A stretch of DNA of 64,000 bases from Brevipalpus yothersi (taxonomy: Eukaryota; Arthropoda; Arachnida; Trombidiformes; Tenuipalpidae): assembly GCA_003956705.1 (NCBI GenBank), contig QZCP01000667.1:308623-372622 (forward strand), read 5' to 3'. The notes under the pieces are model-generated. The model did not search any database and was not told the origin of the DNA. It saw nothing but the letters and a program-made list of their open reading frames with translations. Shown piece after piece: positions 37,797 through 49,258 of the stretch; the first letter of the stretch is position 1; each line of letters opens with the position of its first letter. Made by a program: the position numbers and the translations under genes.

Positions 37797-39621
37797 TTTC
37801 ACCCTAATACACCACTACCATACACCATTGATCGAAAAATATCACATAATTTAATCAAAATCAACAAAATGACACAATAAACGGATCAACAACAAACTGA
37901 AAATGAAAGCGGGAAACATTTTGAACAGCTGGCCTAACAGCCAATCAGAATACCGGAAATTGATTGAGCGCCAATTTTGAATGATACCGGGTTGCGAAAA
38001 AAAATCTCTTCCATTGAAAGCTGGAACAAGTTTTTTTTTCTCTTCTCTATTGAATGAAGAAAAATGAGAACATCTTACACACACACACACACACACATTC
38101 TCAGTTCTCTCTCTCTCTTTCTTTCTCTTTCTACATATATTTTTTCTCATGAATTCATGAATTCATGAGTTCAGATTCTGAATATAATGAGAGAGCATAT
38201 ATTAAGCTTGAGATCAGGGTAATGCAAGATTGTTTTCACCTTCTTCTTATTCACCTATAATCCCAGATGTGTAAGAAGTGTGTGTTTAAATGTATGTGTG
38301 GTAAATTGATGGCCTCAATCTTGCGATAATCAAATAGGTGAAATACTAATATGTGAGTATTTTATCATTATTTTTCTTTTTTATTCTTATGGTTTTGGTA
38401 GGGGAAAAATATTTTTCTCACATACATGTACTCTTTTTCGCCAATTGTTCTAACAATCATGTAAACTCATATCTCGATGAGGTGTCTTTCTGTTTCACAA
38501 AAATTTTTGAGAGCTTCTGTTGTCTCTCTCTCTCTCCTCTCTTTCTTCTCAGATCATTTATCCAGTTGAATGAATCGCTATTTTTCAACTGCTATGATTT
38601 TTTTTCTTCTCTTCTCTTTTCTTAACCTTTGAGAGATGATGTTAATGTTTGCTTTGTTTAATCCTTACCTCACCATTTAACCATCGTTTTCTCTCTCTCA
38701 TTCTCTTCTCACCCTCTCACTCAATCTTTCTCTTTTTCTCATCATCATCACCATCATCATCATGGATTTGTGAAATCATCTTCTTTCTTTTTGCCAAAAA
38801 ACATAAGAACAAGGAGAGTTGTGTTCAGTTTACCGACAAGTGAAGAGAGAGAAGTCAATCTGACAGATTTTGGGAGGTTTTCTGAAAGAGAGACCAAAAG
38901 TTAACTCACTTGAATCACATCCACACATCCACACATCATACATACACATACATCTCTCAGGTAAACCAGGAAGTCTGTTTTTCTTGGATACATCTTCAAC
39001 TACCTTCTTCTTCATCTCCTTCTATCGCCACAATACAAGACGCGATCCATTCCGACCACCACTCTCATCCGTTCCATCGTGTTCATCCCATTCTTTGATC
39101 GCCTGCATCTGGGACATCTACTCTCTTCATTCATCCCGTTTTTCTTCTTCTTCTCAACTGACCTCTCTCTTTCTCTTTCTTTTCCTACATCTTCTCTATA
39201 GTTCATGCAATAATTCTTTTCAAGCCACATTTTTCTTATTGGTTTCTACTCAATTCATCATCAAATTCAAGCTTCATTCAAAATTCATCAGTTAAGCTCG
39301 ATCATCATTCCGCTTAGTCCTGTGCAATGGTTACAATTTTTTTCTTTAGTTTATTCTGTTGATTGTTCGTCAAATAGCAAATAGTGATTTTCGTGTGATC
39401 TCATTTTGAATCCATCTTCTTTGGCCATCTTTTCATCTCTAAAAATTTTTCTCTCCACTTTATTTCACATCTTATTTGATCCGGCTCAATGGATGTGAAG
39501 AATCTGGCTCCTCTTCTGTCCCTTTGCATCTCTCATTGAGAGTTTTGATCTCATGTTTGAAACTAGTAGATTCGACAGTAATCACACTTCTTCCAATCAT
39601 TCTAAAGATGTTTAAATAGTG
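37797..39621. other. Divergent intergenic region between NCAPD2 and GalNT genes
   Basis: About 1.8 kb. It begins with the NCAPD2 5' flank, then a CA run (38076-38097), CT-rich stretches (38520-38770 and 39150-39190) and a direct repeat of GAATTCAT units near 38147-38170. Frames here (for example 38870-39295) are low-complexity Ser/His/Phe-rich and unsupported. Promoters for both genes are expected; no TATA or other element is claimed. Confidence 0.5.
38076..38097. repeat. (CA)n microsatellite
   Basis: A CA run of about 22 nt in the NCAPD2 5' flank. Confidence 0.85.
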
Positions 39622-41754
39622 ATGAAATTGTTATTCAATTGCTTCGTCATCTCTAGACGAAGATTGAAATCTGATCTTGCCAGATTAATTTTCCTCACCT
39701 TGTCAGTTGGTTTCTTGGTGGTTATTTTCTACAAAGGAAAAGGCCATACTAGAGCCGATAATGATTCACCAGAAGCCAGCTTCTATGCAGAAATCGAAAA
39801 TAGTGAGTATAATAATTCATTCCCTGTATGATGTTATTTACAATAAGAATTTATAAGCCTTCAAGACTACGTTCTTCATCGATATTTAACTCACCCTTGT
39901 GTAGTTCCATGGATTGTAACCCTTACTCGGACCATACAAACCTATTTTTCATTTCAAAATCTGTCAGAAAATTTTAATTCTCTTCTCCAATTTTTTTTTA
40001 TTCCAGGTATAAGAAGAACTGTTGGGGGCTCTAGAGGTGACAAAGCTGTGATTCCATTGAGTGCCAAAGAAATTGAACGTTTTCATTCCCTTAATCCTGT
40101 ACGAAAAGGATTTGGAGAGAATGGCATCGCTGCTAAACTCGAAGATACGCTCGAAATCGAGCAAGCTGACAAAGAATTTAAGAGGGGAGCTTTCAATGTG
40201 TATATTAGCGATCGCATATCACCAAACCGTTCTCTTCCTGACCCACGGCCTGTCGAATGTTCTTCCGTAGAGTATGATATTGAAAGACTGGGAACGTGTA
40301 CGATTGTGATAATTTTCACAAATGAAATCTGGTCAGCTCTTATTCGAACTATATGGTCAGTATGGAATCGGACGCCAGCTCCTTTACTTCACGAAATCAT
40401 ATTGGTTGATGATGCATCAAATTCCACCGAATTGAAACATGATCTTCGCCGATATTGTGAATATTTTTTTGGTAAAAAAGTAAGGTTGATCCGGTCAGAG
40501 AAGCGGATTGGGCTCATACAAGCCAGAATGACTGGAGCTAGAGCCGCTTCTGGAGAAGTGATTGTCTTCCTTGATTCACATTGTGAGGTAAATTCTCACT
40601 TTTTGATGATAAAACCCATCTTTCATCAACTCTTTGTGTTTTCACTCAATCAGGTCACGACTGGATGGCTTGAGCCCCTAATGGAAACAATCGCAGAGAA
40701 CCGTAGCAATGTTGTGTGCCCTGTGATTGATGTTATAAGTGATAAAAACCTTGAGTATAGCTCAGGTAATCCATACTCATTTCAAGTTGGTAGTTTCACG
40801 TGGTCTGGAGACTTTACCTGGATCGACATACCTGAGGACCAAGTTCAAAATAATCCAACCAGACCAGTCAGATCTCCCACAATGGCTGGTGGGTTGTTCG
40901 CAATAGATAGGAAATATTTTTTTCAAATAGGAGCTTATGATGAGGCCATGGAAATTTGGGGTGGTGAAAATTTAGAGCTTTCATTTCGCTTGTGGCAATG
41001 TGGTGGTAGTCTGCTAATCCATCCATGCTCACATGTTGGTCACATATTTCGTGATTATCATCCATATTCATTTAATGGAAAAGATACTCACGGTATCAAC
41101 ACCCTGAGGACGGTTCTGGTATGGATGGATCCGGAATATCGTCGCTATTTTTTTATGCATCGTAATGATCTTCGTGATAAAGATCCGAGTGATCTATCCT
41201 CCCGTTTAGCATTGAAGCGTAAGCTTGAATGCAAATCATTCGGATGGTATTTAGAACACATATTTCAAACAAAGAAATTTATCTACGATCGGGATGCTGA
41301 GTGTTGGGGTTGGGTGAAAAATAGAAAAAGTAACTTATGTCTGGACACAATCAACCGTAGCGAAGAGACAGTAAATCCTTTAGGGGTATTCTTTTGTGCT
41401 CGAAGATCAAAAAATGAATTCACTAATCAAGTTTTCACTCTCACTAAAAGTGGTGAGCTAAGACGGGAAGAAGTTTGTGCCCAAGCAAATGAGCTTACTG
41501 ATGAAGTAGTGATGGAAAAGTGTGTGATTAGTAGTAATTCTATAACTGAAAGTATTTTCTCAATTAACAAAAAGAAACAGATTTGGAGTCACATTAAGGG
41601 TGGCACAATAATGAATGTCGCAACCGGTAAATGTTTAACTGCAAAAAATCTCAAATCCATGTCAAATTTAACGATAGATAGCTGCAATCCATTAGATCCA
41701 TATCAAAAGTGGTGGTTTCAAACCTATGATAACGAAAAATTACGGATAAACTAG
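39622..41754 (+). CDS. Polypeptide N-acetylgalactosaminyltransferase
   Basis: Golgi type II enzyme of the GT27 family. It transfers GalNAc to Ser/Thr and starts mucin-type O-glycans. Exons are 39622-39802, 40007-40587 and 40654-41754; phases are consistent and the product is 620 residues. Residues 1-19 are cytoplasmic and basic (RRRLK), a signal anchor lies at about 20-37, and a stem follows. The catalytic domain starts near residue 150 with TIVIIFTNE and EIILVDDAS, and holds the metal motif DSH at 250-252. The Gal/GalNAc-T region has SPTMAGGLFAI, WGGEN at 356-360 and RLWQCGG. A C-terminal ricin-type lectin domain (about 475-620) has several cysteines and QKW near the end. The 66-nt intron 40588-40653 is stop-free and in frame, but the family sequence runs straight from HCE to V-x-x-GWLEPL, so it is removed in the model. 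The ATG at 39622 is chosen over an in-frame GTG. Paralogue not assigned; the spacing is somewhat GALNT11-like. Confidence 0.93.
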
Positions 41755-42344
41755 GTGATATATTTTTTTTATTGGTGTGTTTTGATGAATTTTTCACAAT
41801 CTCACAAACTTTTGTACTTTTTGACGGTGTAATTTTGTGTTTTTTTGTAGAGATTTATTTATTAAAAGCAATTTAGATGATTATTTGAATCTTGTTTCTC
41901 AAATTTATCTGTATGAATGGAAATTCCTAATGTTAGTGATTATCAGATCGATCATTTGAAACTTTAGCTTTTATCAATCAAGGAAACAAAATGATTGGGC
42001 TTAGTAGGGCTGAAGAATTGATTTTAACACCTTGCTCCGTAAATCGTTATAAAATTTGTCTTAAACAGATAGAATTGTTTTCCTGGTAATCTTATTGATG
42101 AGATGATTCTGAAAGTTTCCATCATCTAATGTTAATTACACCATTATGTGGATATGCCTCTACTTTTTTCAAAATCATTTCAGGAAAGATAAAAAAATTT
42201 GCTTTTTTATGTGATCATTTATTGATTACTTGGTGAAATGTTAAACATATCTCCACTTTGTGAAGGGTGTCTTTGGTTTCAAAATTATTAAATGAATGAT
42301 AAAAATTTTTATTATATTATCAAGGACTATGACAAGACTGATTC
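41755..42344. other. Convergent 3' region, GalNT and secreted-protein genes
   Basis: 590 nt, AT-rich. ATTAAA at about 41860 may serve GalNT. TTTATT at 42308-42313 gives AATAAA on the minus strand about 35 nt after the stop of the secreted-protein gene. No other gene. Confidence 0.5.
42308..42313 (-). other. Poly(A) signal AATAAA, 647-residue protein gene
   Basis: The AATAAA hexamer on the minus strand lies just beyond the stop codon, implying a very short 3' UTR. Confidence 0.4.
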
Positions 42345-44288
42345 TTACGCAAATTCGGTGGAAGAAGATGATTCTGTGGTTGTTGAAGTTGTTTGAGGTC
42401 GAATTCTATCGAATATCTCTCTTACACGAGGCAATTGAATTTTTTGCAGTGAAAGTGGGAAAAGTCTCAAATTTCTAAACCATCTTGAGCTACCACTTTT
42501 GTCTTCATTGGAAGCGGATTGTTTCTGTTTATCCACATTACTTTCATTTGGATCCTTGAAATTTTCAATATACGATCTGATCATCGGCTGATTAAGATAA
42601 CTGTACCATTGAGACAAATACTGATACTGCATTGGATGTAGACCGGGATGCATTTTTTGTAAATTATTCACACTATAATCCACTTGATTGCTGCTTGCCG
42701 ATTGCTGTTGACCAGATTCACTGGGTTTCGACGGTGGTCCACCACCCATTGGCATTCCTCCAGGTCCACCACCACCACCCATTGGTCCACCACCCATAGG
42801 TCCACCACCCATTGGTCCAGGCATACCACCCATCGGGAAGTGGAATGGTGGCATCGGATTTGGTCCTCCAATCAACGGATAAGTACTTTCACCTCCAAGA
42901 CCGATGGGCAATTGACCTCTCAATCCTGTGAGAGCATATTCTTCTCCACCATACAGAGGCATACCTTCTGGATCACCGCCAGCTAGTGAAGGTGGCAAAA
43001 TTCCATCACCCATGGTCATCGGGTCACCATAAGGTCCTCCTGGTCCTCCTGGTCCTCCTGGTCCTCCTGATCCTCCATCGAGAGAACCCTCATAGGGTGG
43101 CATAGGGGGTGGCATTCCTTGATACTGACGAGGTCTTATACGATATCGAGGAGGCCTCATTGCTTCCTGTTCCGCTTGACGTCGATTTCCGGGTAGAGAA
43201 TGTTGAGAGTAGGTATTGATACGATATCGGCCTGGTGATTGTGAATTTCCGGTACTTGATGAAGAAGCGGGACTATTTTGTGATCTACCGTAAGAATCAG
43301 GATCATTTTCACTGTTGCTATGATCATATTTGCTGGCAGCATCATTTGCCGTATCTTTATCACTAGCTGAAGCTGTCAGTGGTGAATCAGAAGTGGGTAT
43401 ATCAAAATCTCTGGAATCTTTTGATTGAGATGATTCATCGCCAAGAGACTCATGAATTGAACGTAATGGAATATTTGATCGTGTTCTAGTATCTTCGGAA
43501 GTTTTTGATTCACTTTGAGCTGGATCCAAGCGATTGCCTGTCCCCTTGTTTCGTACACCATAAGATGCATACGCAGATACTCGAGATGTTGCATTCGGTG
43601 AATGGTGATGATGCTTGTGGACATGATCATGATGATGGGCTACATGGGATGGTGATGGACGGGATTCAGAGAATCTTATTTGATTGAACAATTGACCCAA
43701 ATTGTTTGAATTGCTCATCATGGATGGAGGTGGAGCACTTTCCATTGGTGTATATGATGAATGATGTAAAGGAGATCGCATACCAGATGGATGAGAATTG
43801 TGTCGGAATGACCATCCAAAATTTCTCAGATTGTGAGGAGAAGGGATGTCATATCTTCGTTTCATTGACTGTAGTGTTGATGGAATATGAGGCATCATGT
43901 GGGGTGATGCGAAGCCAAATCTTTTGGAAATTTTAGTAGAATCAGAATTTGATTCATTTGATTTACCTTTACTCTTATCGTCATCAATTAATGATTTTTC
44001 ATAGTAATCGTAGTATCCATCGTTGTCTGATCTTTCCAAAAGTTCTTTCGATGAAGATTTTCCTTCAGAACTAGCTTTTTCTGGTGAGGAATGACTTTCT
44101 CCTCCTGGAATCCTTTTGGAATCAAAGAACATTGCTTCTGGTATGAAAGTATCATGGAAATCACCGAGAGAAGACGTAAACTCATCTTTTGAAGAACCAC
44201 CGAGCACAGGAGAATGAATGCTGAAACAAAACACAAAGGTGTAAAATGCACCAAATTTAATCCTATTAGATGGTCGAAAGTGTATCAT
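42345..44288 (-). CDS. Large disordered secreted-looking protein, Ser/His/Gly/Pro-rich
   Basis: A single open frame of 647 codons from ATG at 44288. The first 30 residues look like a signal peptide (basic start, then FGAFYTFVFCFSI). The rest is low-complexity and almost free of cysteine; the only Cys is in the leader. Regions: Ser/Asp/Lys-rich with SKR and MKRR dibasic sites (about 60-150); His-rich with HHHDHVHKHHHH (about 217-229); Ser/Asn/Asp-rich (260-350); Arg/Pro-rich (378-398); GGPGGPGGPGGP (about 408-419); GPMGGG repeats (about 491-515); then a more ordered part with QYQYLSQWYSYLNQP, a basic RWFRNLRLF patch and a Thr/Ser tail. The composition suits an extracellular matrix, cuticle, silk or salivary protein; which one is unknown. 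An acceptor-like TTTGTTTCAG inside the leader means the true 5' end may be another exon. Confidence 0.7.
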   Translation of the reverse strand: MIHFRPSNRIKFGAFYTFVFCFSIHSPVLGGSSKDEFTSSLGDFHDTFIPEAMFFDSKRIPGGESHSSPEKASSEGKSSSKELLERSDNDGYYDYYEKSLIDDDKSKGKSNESNSDSTKISKRFGFASPHMMPHIPSTLQSMKRRYDIPSPHNLRNFGWSFRHNSHPSGMRSPLHHSSYTPMESAPPPSMMSNSNNLGQLFNQIRFSESRPSPSHVAHHHDHVHKHHHHSPNATSRVSAYASYGVRNKGTGNRLDPAQSESKTSEDTRTRSNIPLRSIHESLGDESSQSKDSRDFDIPTSDSPLTASASDKDTANDAASKYDHSNSENDPDSYGRSQNSPASSSSTGNSQSPGRYRINTYSQHSLPGNRRQAEQEAMRPPRYRIRPRQYQGMPPPMPPYEGSLDGGSGGPGGPGGPGGPYGDPMTMGDGILPPSLAGGDPEGMPLYGGEEYALTGLRGQLPIGLGGESTYPLIGGPNPMPPFHFPMGGMPGPMGGGPMGGGPMGGGGGPGGMPMGGGPPSKPSESGQQQSASSNQVDYSVNNLQKMHPGLHPMQYQYLSQWYSYLNQPMIRSYIENFKDPNESNVDKQKQSASNEDKSGSSRWFRNLRLFPLSLQKIQLPRVREIFDRIRPQTTSTTTESSSSTEFA

Positions 44289-44838
44289 TGTTGGATATGT
44301 TTATTATTTTGTATGATAGTCTATGAATTTTCCCGAGACACAACTCAAAATAAACTTCAATGAAAAAGTTGAGAAACTTTTCGCTCTCAAGTTGAGATGG
44401 ACCGAATCACTCGTCGATTGGTAGGTAAACTTTACTCACTGTTCAATCAAATGATCACATCAGTAGCATGGTGAAATGCTTATAGTATTTGGGAAAATCT
44501 TTACGAAAAGAGAATGCTGAAGAGTTATTGTGATGATGAGCTATCGACAAAAAGTGATATTCAACTCACTTTCCCTGATCGGATAGAACTTTTCGCTGTC
44601 AAACTCATTGACTCACCCAATCAGCGTTATGCATATACGTTTTTTCGCTCGAAAACTTTGCTACTTTCGATTTACTCTTTTCTCTTCTTCTCTCTTTCTC
44701 TATTTCTCTCCTCCTTAACTTAACTTCATCTCGATACTGATGATCCGTAAAGTGAAGTAGAGATCATAACTAAATCGTAATCTAATTTGACGTGAAAACG
44801 GTTAATCGTAGCTACAGTGTTAAAAGAGAGGGATAGTT

Positions 44839-44888
<50 letters not shown>

Positions 44889-46525
44889 AAAGCTTACATA
44901 AAAGCTCTTCGTGCTGTTTGCCCAATTTTTCGCCAATCATACTATCATCATCTATCGCGACCCAATGAATCGATTCGAGTAACTTTGGGTGTGATCACAC
45001 ACACACACACTCACATACACAACGTATGGATAACATTTGAGAGAGAATGTTCATTGCATTTATCATTTCAGGTGCTTTAAAAATTGAAAGCAAAATGAGC
45101 GGAGAGACGGCTCAATTGCTCTTCCGTCGATTCTCAGATTGGCTCGCCTCGCTACCATTCCAATTGAAGCGTTCAGTGTAAGATATAAGTAAGTAAGTAA
45201 GAGAGAGAGAGTATTGATGAACACAAAAATTTTTGCCATTATACATTCGTTACATGTATTTGTTTTGTATATACATCACAATATTTATAGCCAGTTGAGA
45301 ATGGGAAAGAGAAAGAGATGATAATTCACTGATCATCGGTCTGTGAAAACAGTGTGCGTGGATGTTGAGAGAGAGAAGAAATGGATTCGAAGATTGATAT
45401 TCGGGGAATATATTTACACCTTACTGATGTTCTTACATTTTGAGAGCTGATCATGATTGTATTGAGAGAAATTGATGAGAAAACTGAATTCTCATCTTCA
45501 CGAACGTGAATTCTTTCTCCCGATATATCTGCCTCTCATGAACTCAAATGATAGCGAAAGTGTACCATGAAGAGATCTGAAGGTTGTCTCATCCATCAAC
45601 AAAAATAACGGAATCCGATAACATGGATTCTGGCCCAATTTATGACATCGCAGGGTTGGGTTTGATCTTGTCCCTCCATCATTCTTGATTGAATTTTTTG
45701 ATACAATTAATCTTCTTTCCCACTTCGAAAACTAGTCATGGACTAATCTCTCTATTTTGTGTTTAAGTTAAAATTTAAGCTGAATTTTTAAGAATCTTCT
45801 GAATCTTCTTTGCACTGAAAAAACTGATATCCTTTCAGCGACAATAGAATGAACTCTCTGATGCATTGATGACAAGAGAATCTGCTTACAGAAAAGGTAC
45901 ACTCAAGCATCCCTTTAACACGATTCTCTTCAAATTTTAGAAAATGAAGAGGGTTTGACAACTTTTACAAGGTAAAATAATGCCCAAGAAGTCCCATTAT
46001 ATTCATTCACATCTGAAAAAGATTTGCTCGAGCTCCAGGTACAGTCGAGCACCCTGTTCAAGATTCTAGGGATCGAATTAACTCTGCTCGTTGTTGAAGA
46101 ATTTGAGACTAGAAATTCTAATTTTAATAAAGAATCTTAGCTTTCACGATATTTAACGTTATGTGGGTATCAAGAAGAGTGAAGATGGAAAATTTTTCTT
46201 TTCATTTGAGAATGGATTCCGGAAAACAAAAACTATCAATCAGTGATCAATGAGAGTGACAAATTTAGGATAAACTCATTACTAACCATGATATCTTTCA
46301 TCGTTTTCAAATAGCATATTTCCGATAAAGCTTGTTTATTTGGCTGTAATTTCATAAATGATAGACTCTGATATTCTTTCTGATTGGTTGCCGGAGAATT
46401 ATCAATATCAACCCATTAAAGTGAACCAGTTATTTGACATAAAGAAATTTTTTGGCTAAAGTCTGAAATAATGGTCCTCGAAATATATATTTTATTAGTC
46501 TCTAACCAAACCCATCACTCGATAG
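44289..46525. other. Intergenic region, no supported gene
   Basis: It includes the 5' flank of the 647-residue gene, GA-rich runs at 44838-44888 and one member of a dispersed repeat pair (44711-44744). A short GC-richer patch at 45073-45190 holds a 28-codon ORF bounded by splice-like signals (see findings). Otherwise AT-rich and featureless. Confidence 0.5.
44711..44744 (+). repeat. Dispersed repeat, copy 1
   Basis: CTCCTTAACTTA followed by TTCATCTCGATACTGATGAT. Both blocks recur in the same order at 56988-57028, each time just after a CT-rich run. Confidence 0.7.
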
Positions 46526-46527
46526 TA

Positions 46528-46561
46528 ACCCCCTGGCCATAAGTATCTGAGCAAAAATTAG
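46528..46561 (+). repeat. Left terminal inverted repeat
   Basis: Begins ACCCCCTGGCCATAAGTA and runs on to AAAAATTAG. The same sequence, with four or five changes, occurs inverted at 47249-47282. Confidence 0.85.
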
Positions 46562-47248
46562 TTTTCAATAAGTATCAGTTGTCAAAATGAATGAATTTTA
46601 TATTGTTATTACTAGCAAGGAATTCCATTAGAAAATGGGTCCGTTAGAGTGACATAAAGTGCGGGTGGGCTAACCAAAACAACAGTCTCTCTCTCTCTCT
46701 TTCAAATTGGGACAATTAGTTTAATTCTGTTAGTCTCTCCTCCCAGCTCAGTTTTTAGGGGAGAGTATTACCATCTAATGATAGATACACCTAGGAAAGA
46801 TTTTTTAGCAGAAATAGAAAAATATCCTCTCTTAGAATGATTCAGAACTTAGATCTTGAATTCAATTTACATTATCTCAAATTGAGGCACTAGTTGTGAT
46901 GAAATTTGAACATATTGTTGGAATATTTCGAGGGTTTTTTTTACGTGAAGTTCACGGCAAAATTTTTTTTAACTGAATTAAGAATTGAGAAGAGGAATCC
47001 AATCTTCGATTTAGGTATGGAAAAAATCTGAAAAAATGTAAGACACCGGAAAAAATGTGCAATGAAGAAGAATTCTAATGATAAGGGTGAAAAGTTAGGT
47101 CTCCAGAAATTTTCAGATAATTGCCAGATGATTTGATTGAATTAACAGATTGGAAGTCTTTCGAAGTGGATTTTTATTGATTGAACTAGAGAGAATGCAA
47201 AATCAAAAGACATATCTCTAGGATCATTCATTCGGGTTATATAGTGAT

Positions 47249-47282
47249 CTGATTTTTGTCCAGCTACTTATGGCCAGGGGGT
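47249..47282 (-). repeat. Right terminal inverted repeat
   Basis: The reverse complement begins ACCCCCTGGCCATAAGTA and ends AAAAATCAG, pairing with the left repeat. Confidence 0.85.
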
Positions 47283-47284
47283 TA

Positions 47285-48634
47285 AGTCTTTTTTCTTGAA
47301 GCCTGCTTTCTCATTTCTATCGCTCTCCATACCATAAAGCACAAGTCTACACCATTTCTTATCTATTAAGCAATGAAATAGAAATAGATTTTTGGCCTGG
47401 TCATCACTGATTTTTTTTCGGTTTTTGAAGAAAGAATTAAGATTTCTGACTGACATACTTACATTTCGTTTTTGACCCTCAATTCTGAAACTTATTCAAT
47501 TCAATAAATTTGACACCGAAATACTAGTCGATGCTGAAGCATCAGAATGGAATATTAACAAATAATTCAGAATATTTTCGAACGAAATAAGAAATGGGTC
47601 CTCCATTATTTTTTGTCCATAAAAGCCGTTAGTCTCTTATTTATTGTCCTTTTCTCGATATTAACAAAAATGTTAAATAATTTTCAGCCTTTATTGTTCT
47701 GACGTGTTGCTAACTGGTAGGCTTGGAGAGATAATGCACACTTTTACAGTGTCTCGAGAAATATAAAATATCATCGTTCAAAATTTATTATCTTCAGTCA
47801 AAAGGGTCATGATTGTAAATTTCAAAAATAGTGTATGTAATAATCTTGATGGATAAAGGACATGTTCTTCTCAGCAGTTGGATTCATCATCAATCCAAAT
47901 ACATTCTGCCAGCTTCTGTCTGCAACCGATGTCTTTCACATTGCATCATCACTTGAGCTTCTCGAAAAAAACAAAAGTGCTAGAAACCTCAGGATTCATG
48001 AGTCGCTGACCAGAAGACTTTTCTTAAGAATATTTCCCGCTATTCAGGTAGAAATTTCCTTTAGAACAAAGTATAATTCTTTTAGTCTTCAGTGTTTAGC
48101 ATCAATATTCATCAACAGAAAATAATCAATCAGATTTCTACTGATTAAACTTACACGTCAGCAGTAATAAGACTTATTTCATCGTTGGGAGAAATCTATT
48201 AGTGTATAACATTCGCTTGTGAGAAAAAAAGCGAACTTAATCATTTCCTCATATGCAACGGATATCCTCACATGGAAATTCCCTTCCCTTTATGAACAAT
48301 TCCATTCTGATGCATCTCAACGTATGAATTTTACCATCTTGTTAGACAGGAAAGAGATTTGGAAAAGTTAAAATATATATACTGATAATTCATTGATGCA
48401 ACAACAATTTGAATACAGATATTTTCATCAGCTTTGTGAGTGTACGTGAATCGATATTAAAGGCGATACATTACAAGCATGTGAAGGGAATTTAAAAGTT
48501 AGAAATGCATTTTCAGTCATTTGCATCGTCCAAACAAATTGGTCTCTCGATTCATAAAAACGATTACATTTGGGTTCTGTCTGATTCCTGTGCCATTTGG
48601 ATAAAATCAACCATTCATAAGCGATCACAGTCTT
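47285..48634. other. Intergenic region, no supported gene
   Basis: AT-rich. The frame at 47862-48125 (+) has an acceptor-like TCTCAG at its start and a GTAGAA donor-like site at 48049, so it resembles an exon, but the peptide matches nothing I know. SMIM14 3' UTR sequence is expected next to 48635. Confidence 0.4.
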
Positions 48635-49258
48635 TCACAGGACTTCCTGGTGGTCAGGTCCTTGATCATTTTGGTTATCTCGATTCTTCTTCAGAGCAGC
48701 ATAACGATTGTTTGATAGGGAACTCTTTGCAATGTACAGAATCAAGAGCAAGAAAGCCCATCCAAGCATCATACTCCAAGCCTGGCTGCCAGAATCACAG
48801 GGAGTGGCGATATCATCTTCTGCTCAGGATAGAAAGAAGAGTAAGAGGAAATTGAACCAGAGAACACAATCAGGAAAGTTTAATTAGGTGTTCCGTTACT
48901 AACCTCTATCCAGCATATCGAGACAATATGAATCAGTACAATACTCTTGAGAGCCACGAAGCTGTAAAGATAGGGAAAATGAATTTATTCAGATGCCTAG
49001 GGAATGAATCCAAGTTTCATTAAGATTTGGAAACTGAAAGAATTCTAAATCAAAGAAATGAGTGAATTCCATCGATATCAAATGGAATATCACAAAAGAA
49101 TGAGAATCTAGAGATATTAGGCAGTGACAATAGTTTGAATGAGGAAAAAGAACAATAAATGGTTGACTTACCCGAGCCAAGAGACTTTGCATACCGAATT
49201 GCTGGCTGAGTGCCTCCAAACACTCACAGAAATTCGAACCGGGATTACCATCAGCCAT
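48635..49258 (-). CDS. SMIM14: Small integral membrane protein 14
   Basis: Three small exons, 49258-49172, 48961-48904 and 48819-48635, join in phases 0 and 1 across introns of 210 and 84 nt. The product is 109 residues (human about 99). The N-terminus MADGNPGSNFCECLEAL and the block LRGSQEYCTDSYCL match the family's conserved cysteine pattern (CEC, then YCTDxxCL). A transmembrane helix follows (about 66-84: WSMMLGWAFLLLILYIA), then a basic, Asn/Asp-rich tail. The family is a single-pass membrane protein reported at the endoplasmic reticulum; its role is poorly known. The gene was found only by splicing: the longest single frame keeps just the first exon and reads into the intron. Identification rests on motif recall and is fairly secure. 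Confidence 0.85.

Larger units (their letters stand above)
46526..47284. mobile_element. Non-autonomous Tc1/mariner-type DNA element
   Basis: The element runs from 46528 to 47282 (755 bp) and is flanked on both sides by TA (46526-46527 and 47283-47284), the target duplication of Tc1/mariner transposons. The ends are inverted repeats of about 34 nt: the outer 21 positions (A plus CCCCCTGGCCATAAGTA and on) match perfectly apart from one base, and the inner part differs at a few sites. At 755 bp it is shorter than a typical 1.3-kb autonomous copy. I see no transposase frame or catalytic motif inside, so it is a deletion derivative or MITE-like element. It lies between genes and breaks none. Confidence 0.8.

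Noticed and set aside
48505..48855. 116-codon + frame overlapping SMIM14
   Set aside because: Antisense shadow of SMIM14 exon 3, with no features of its own.
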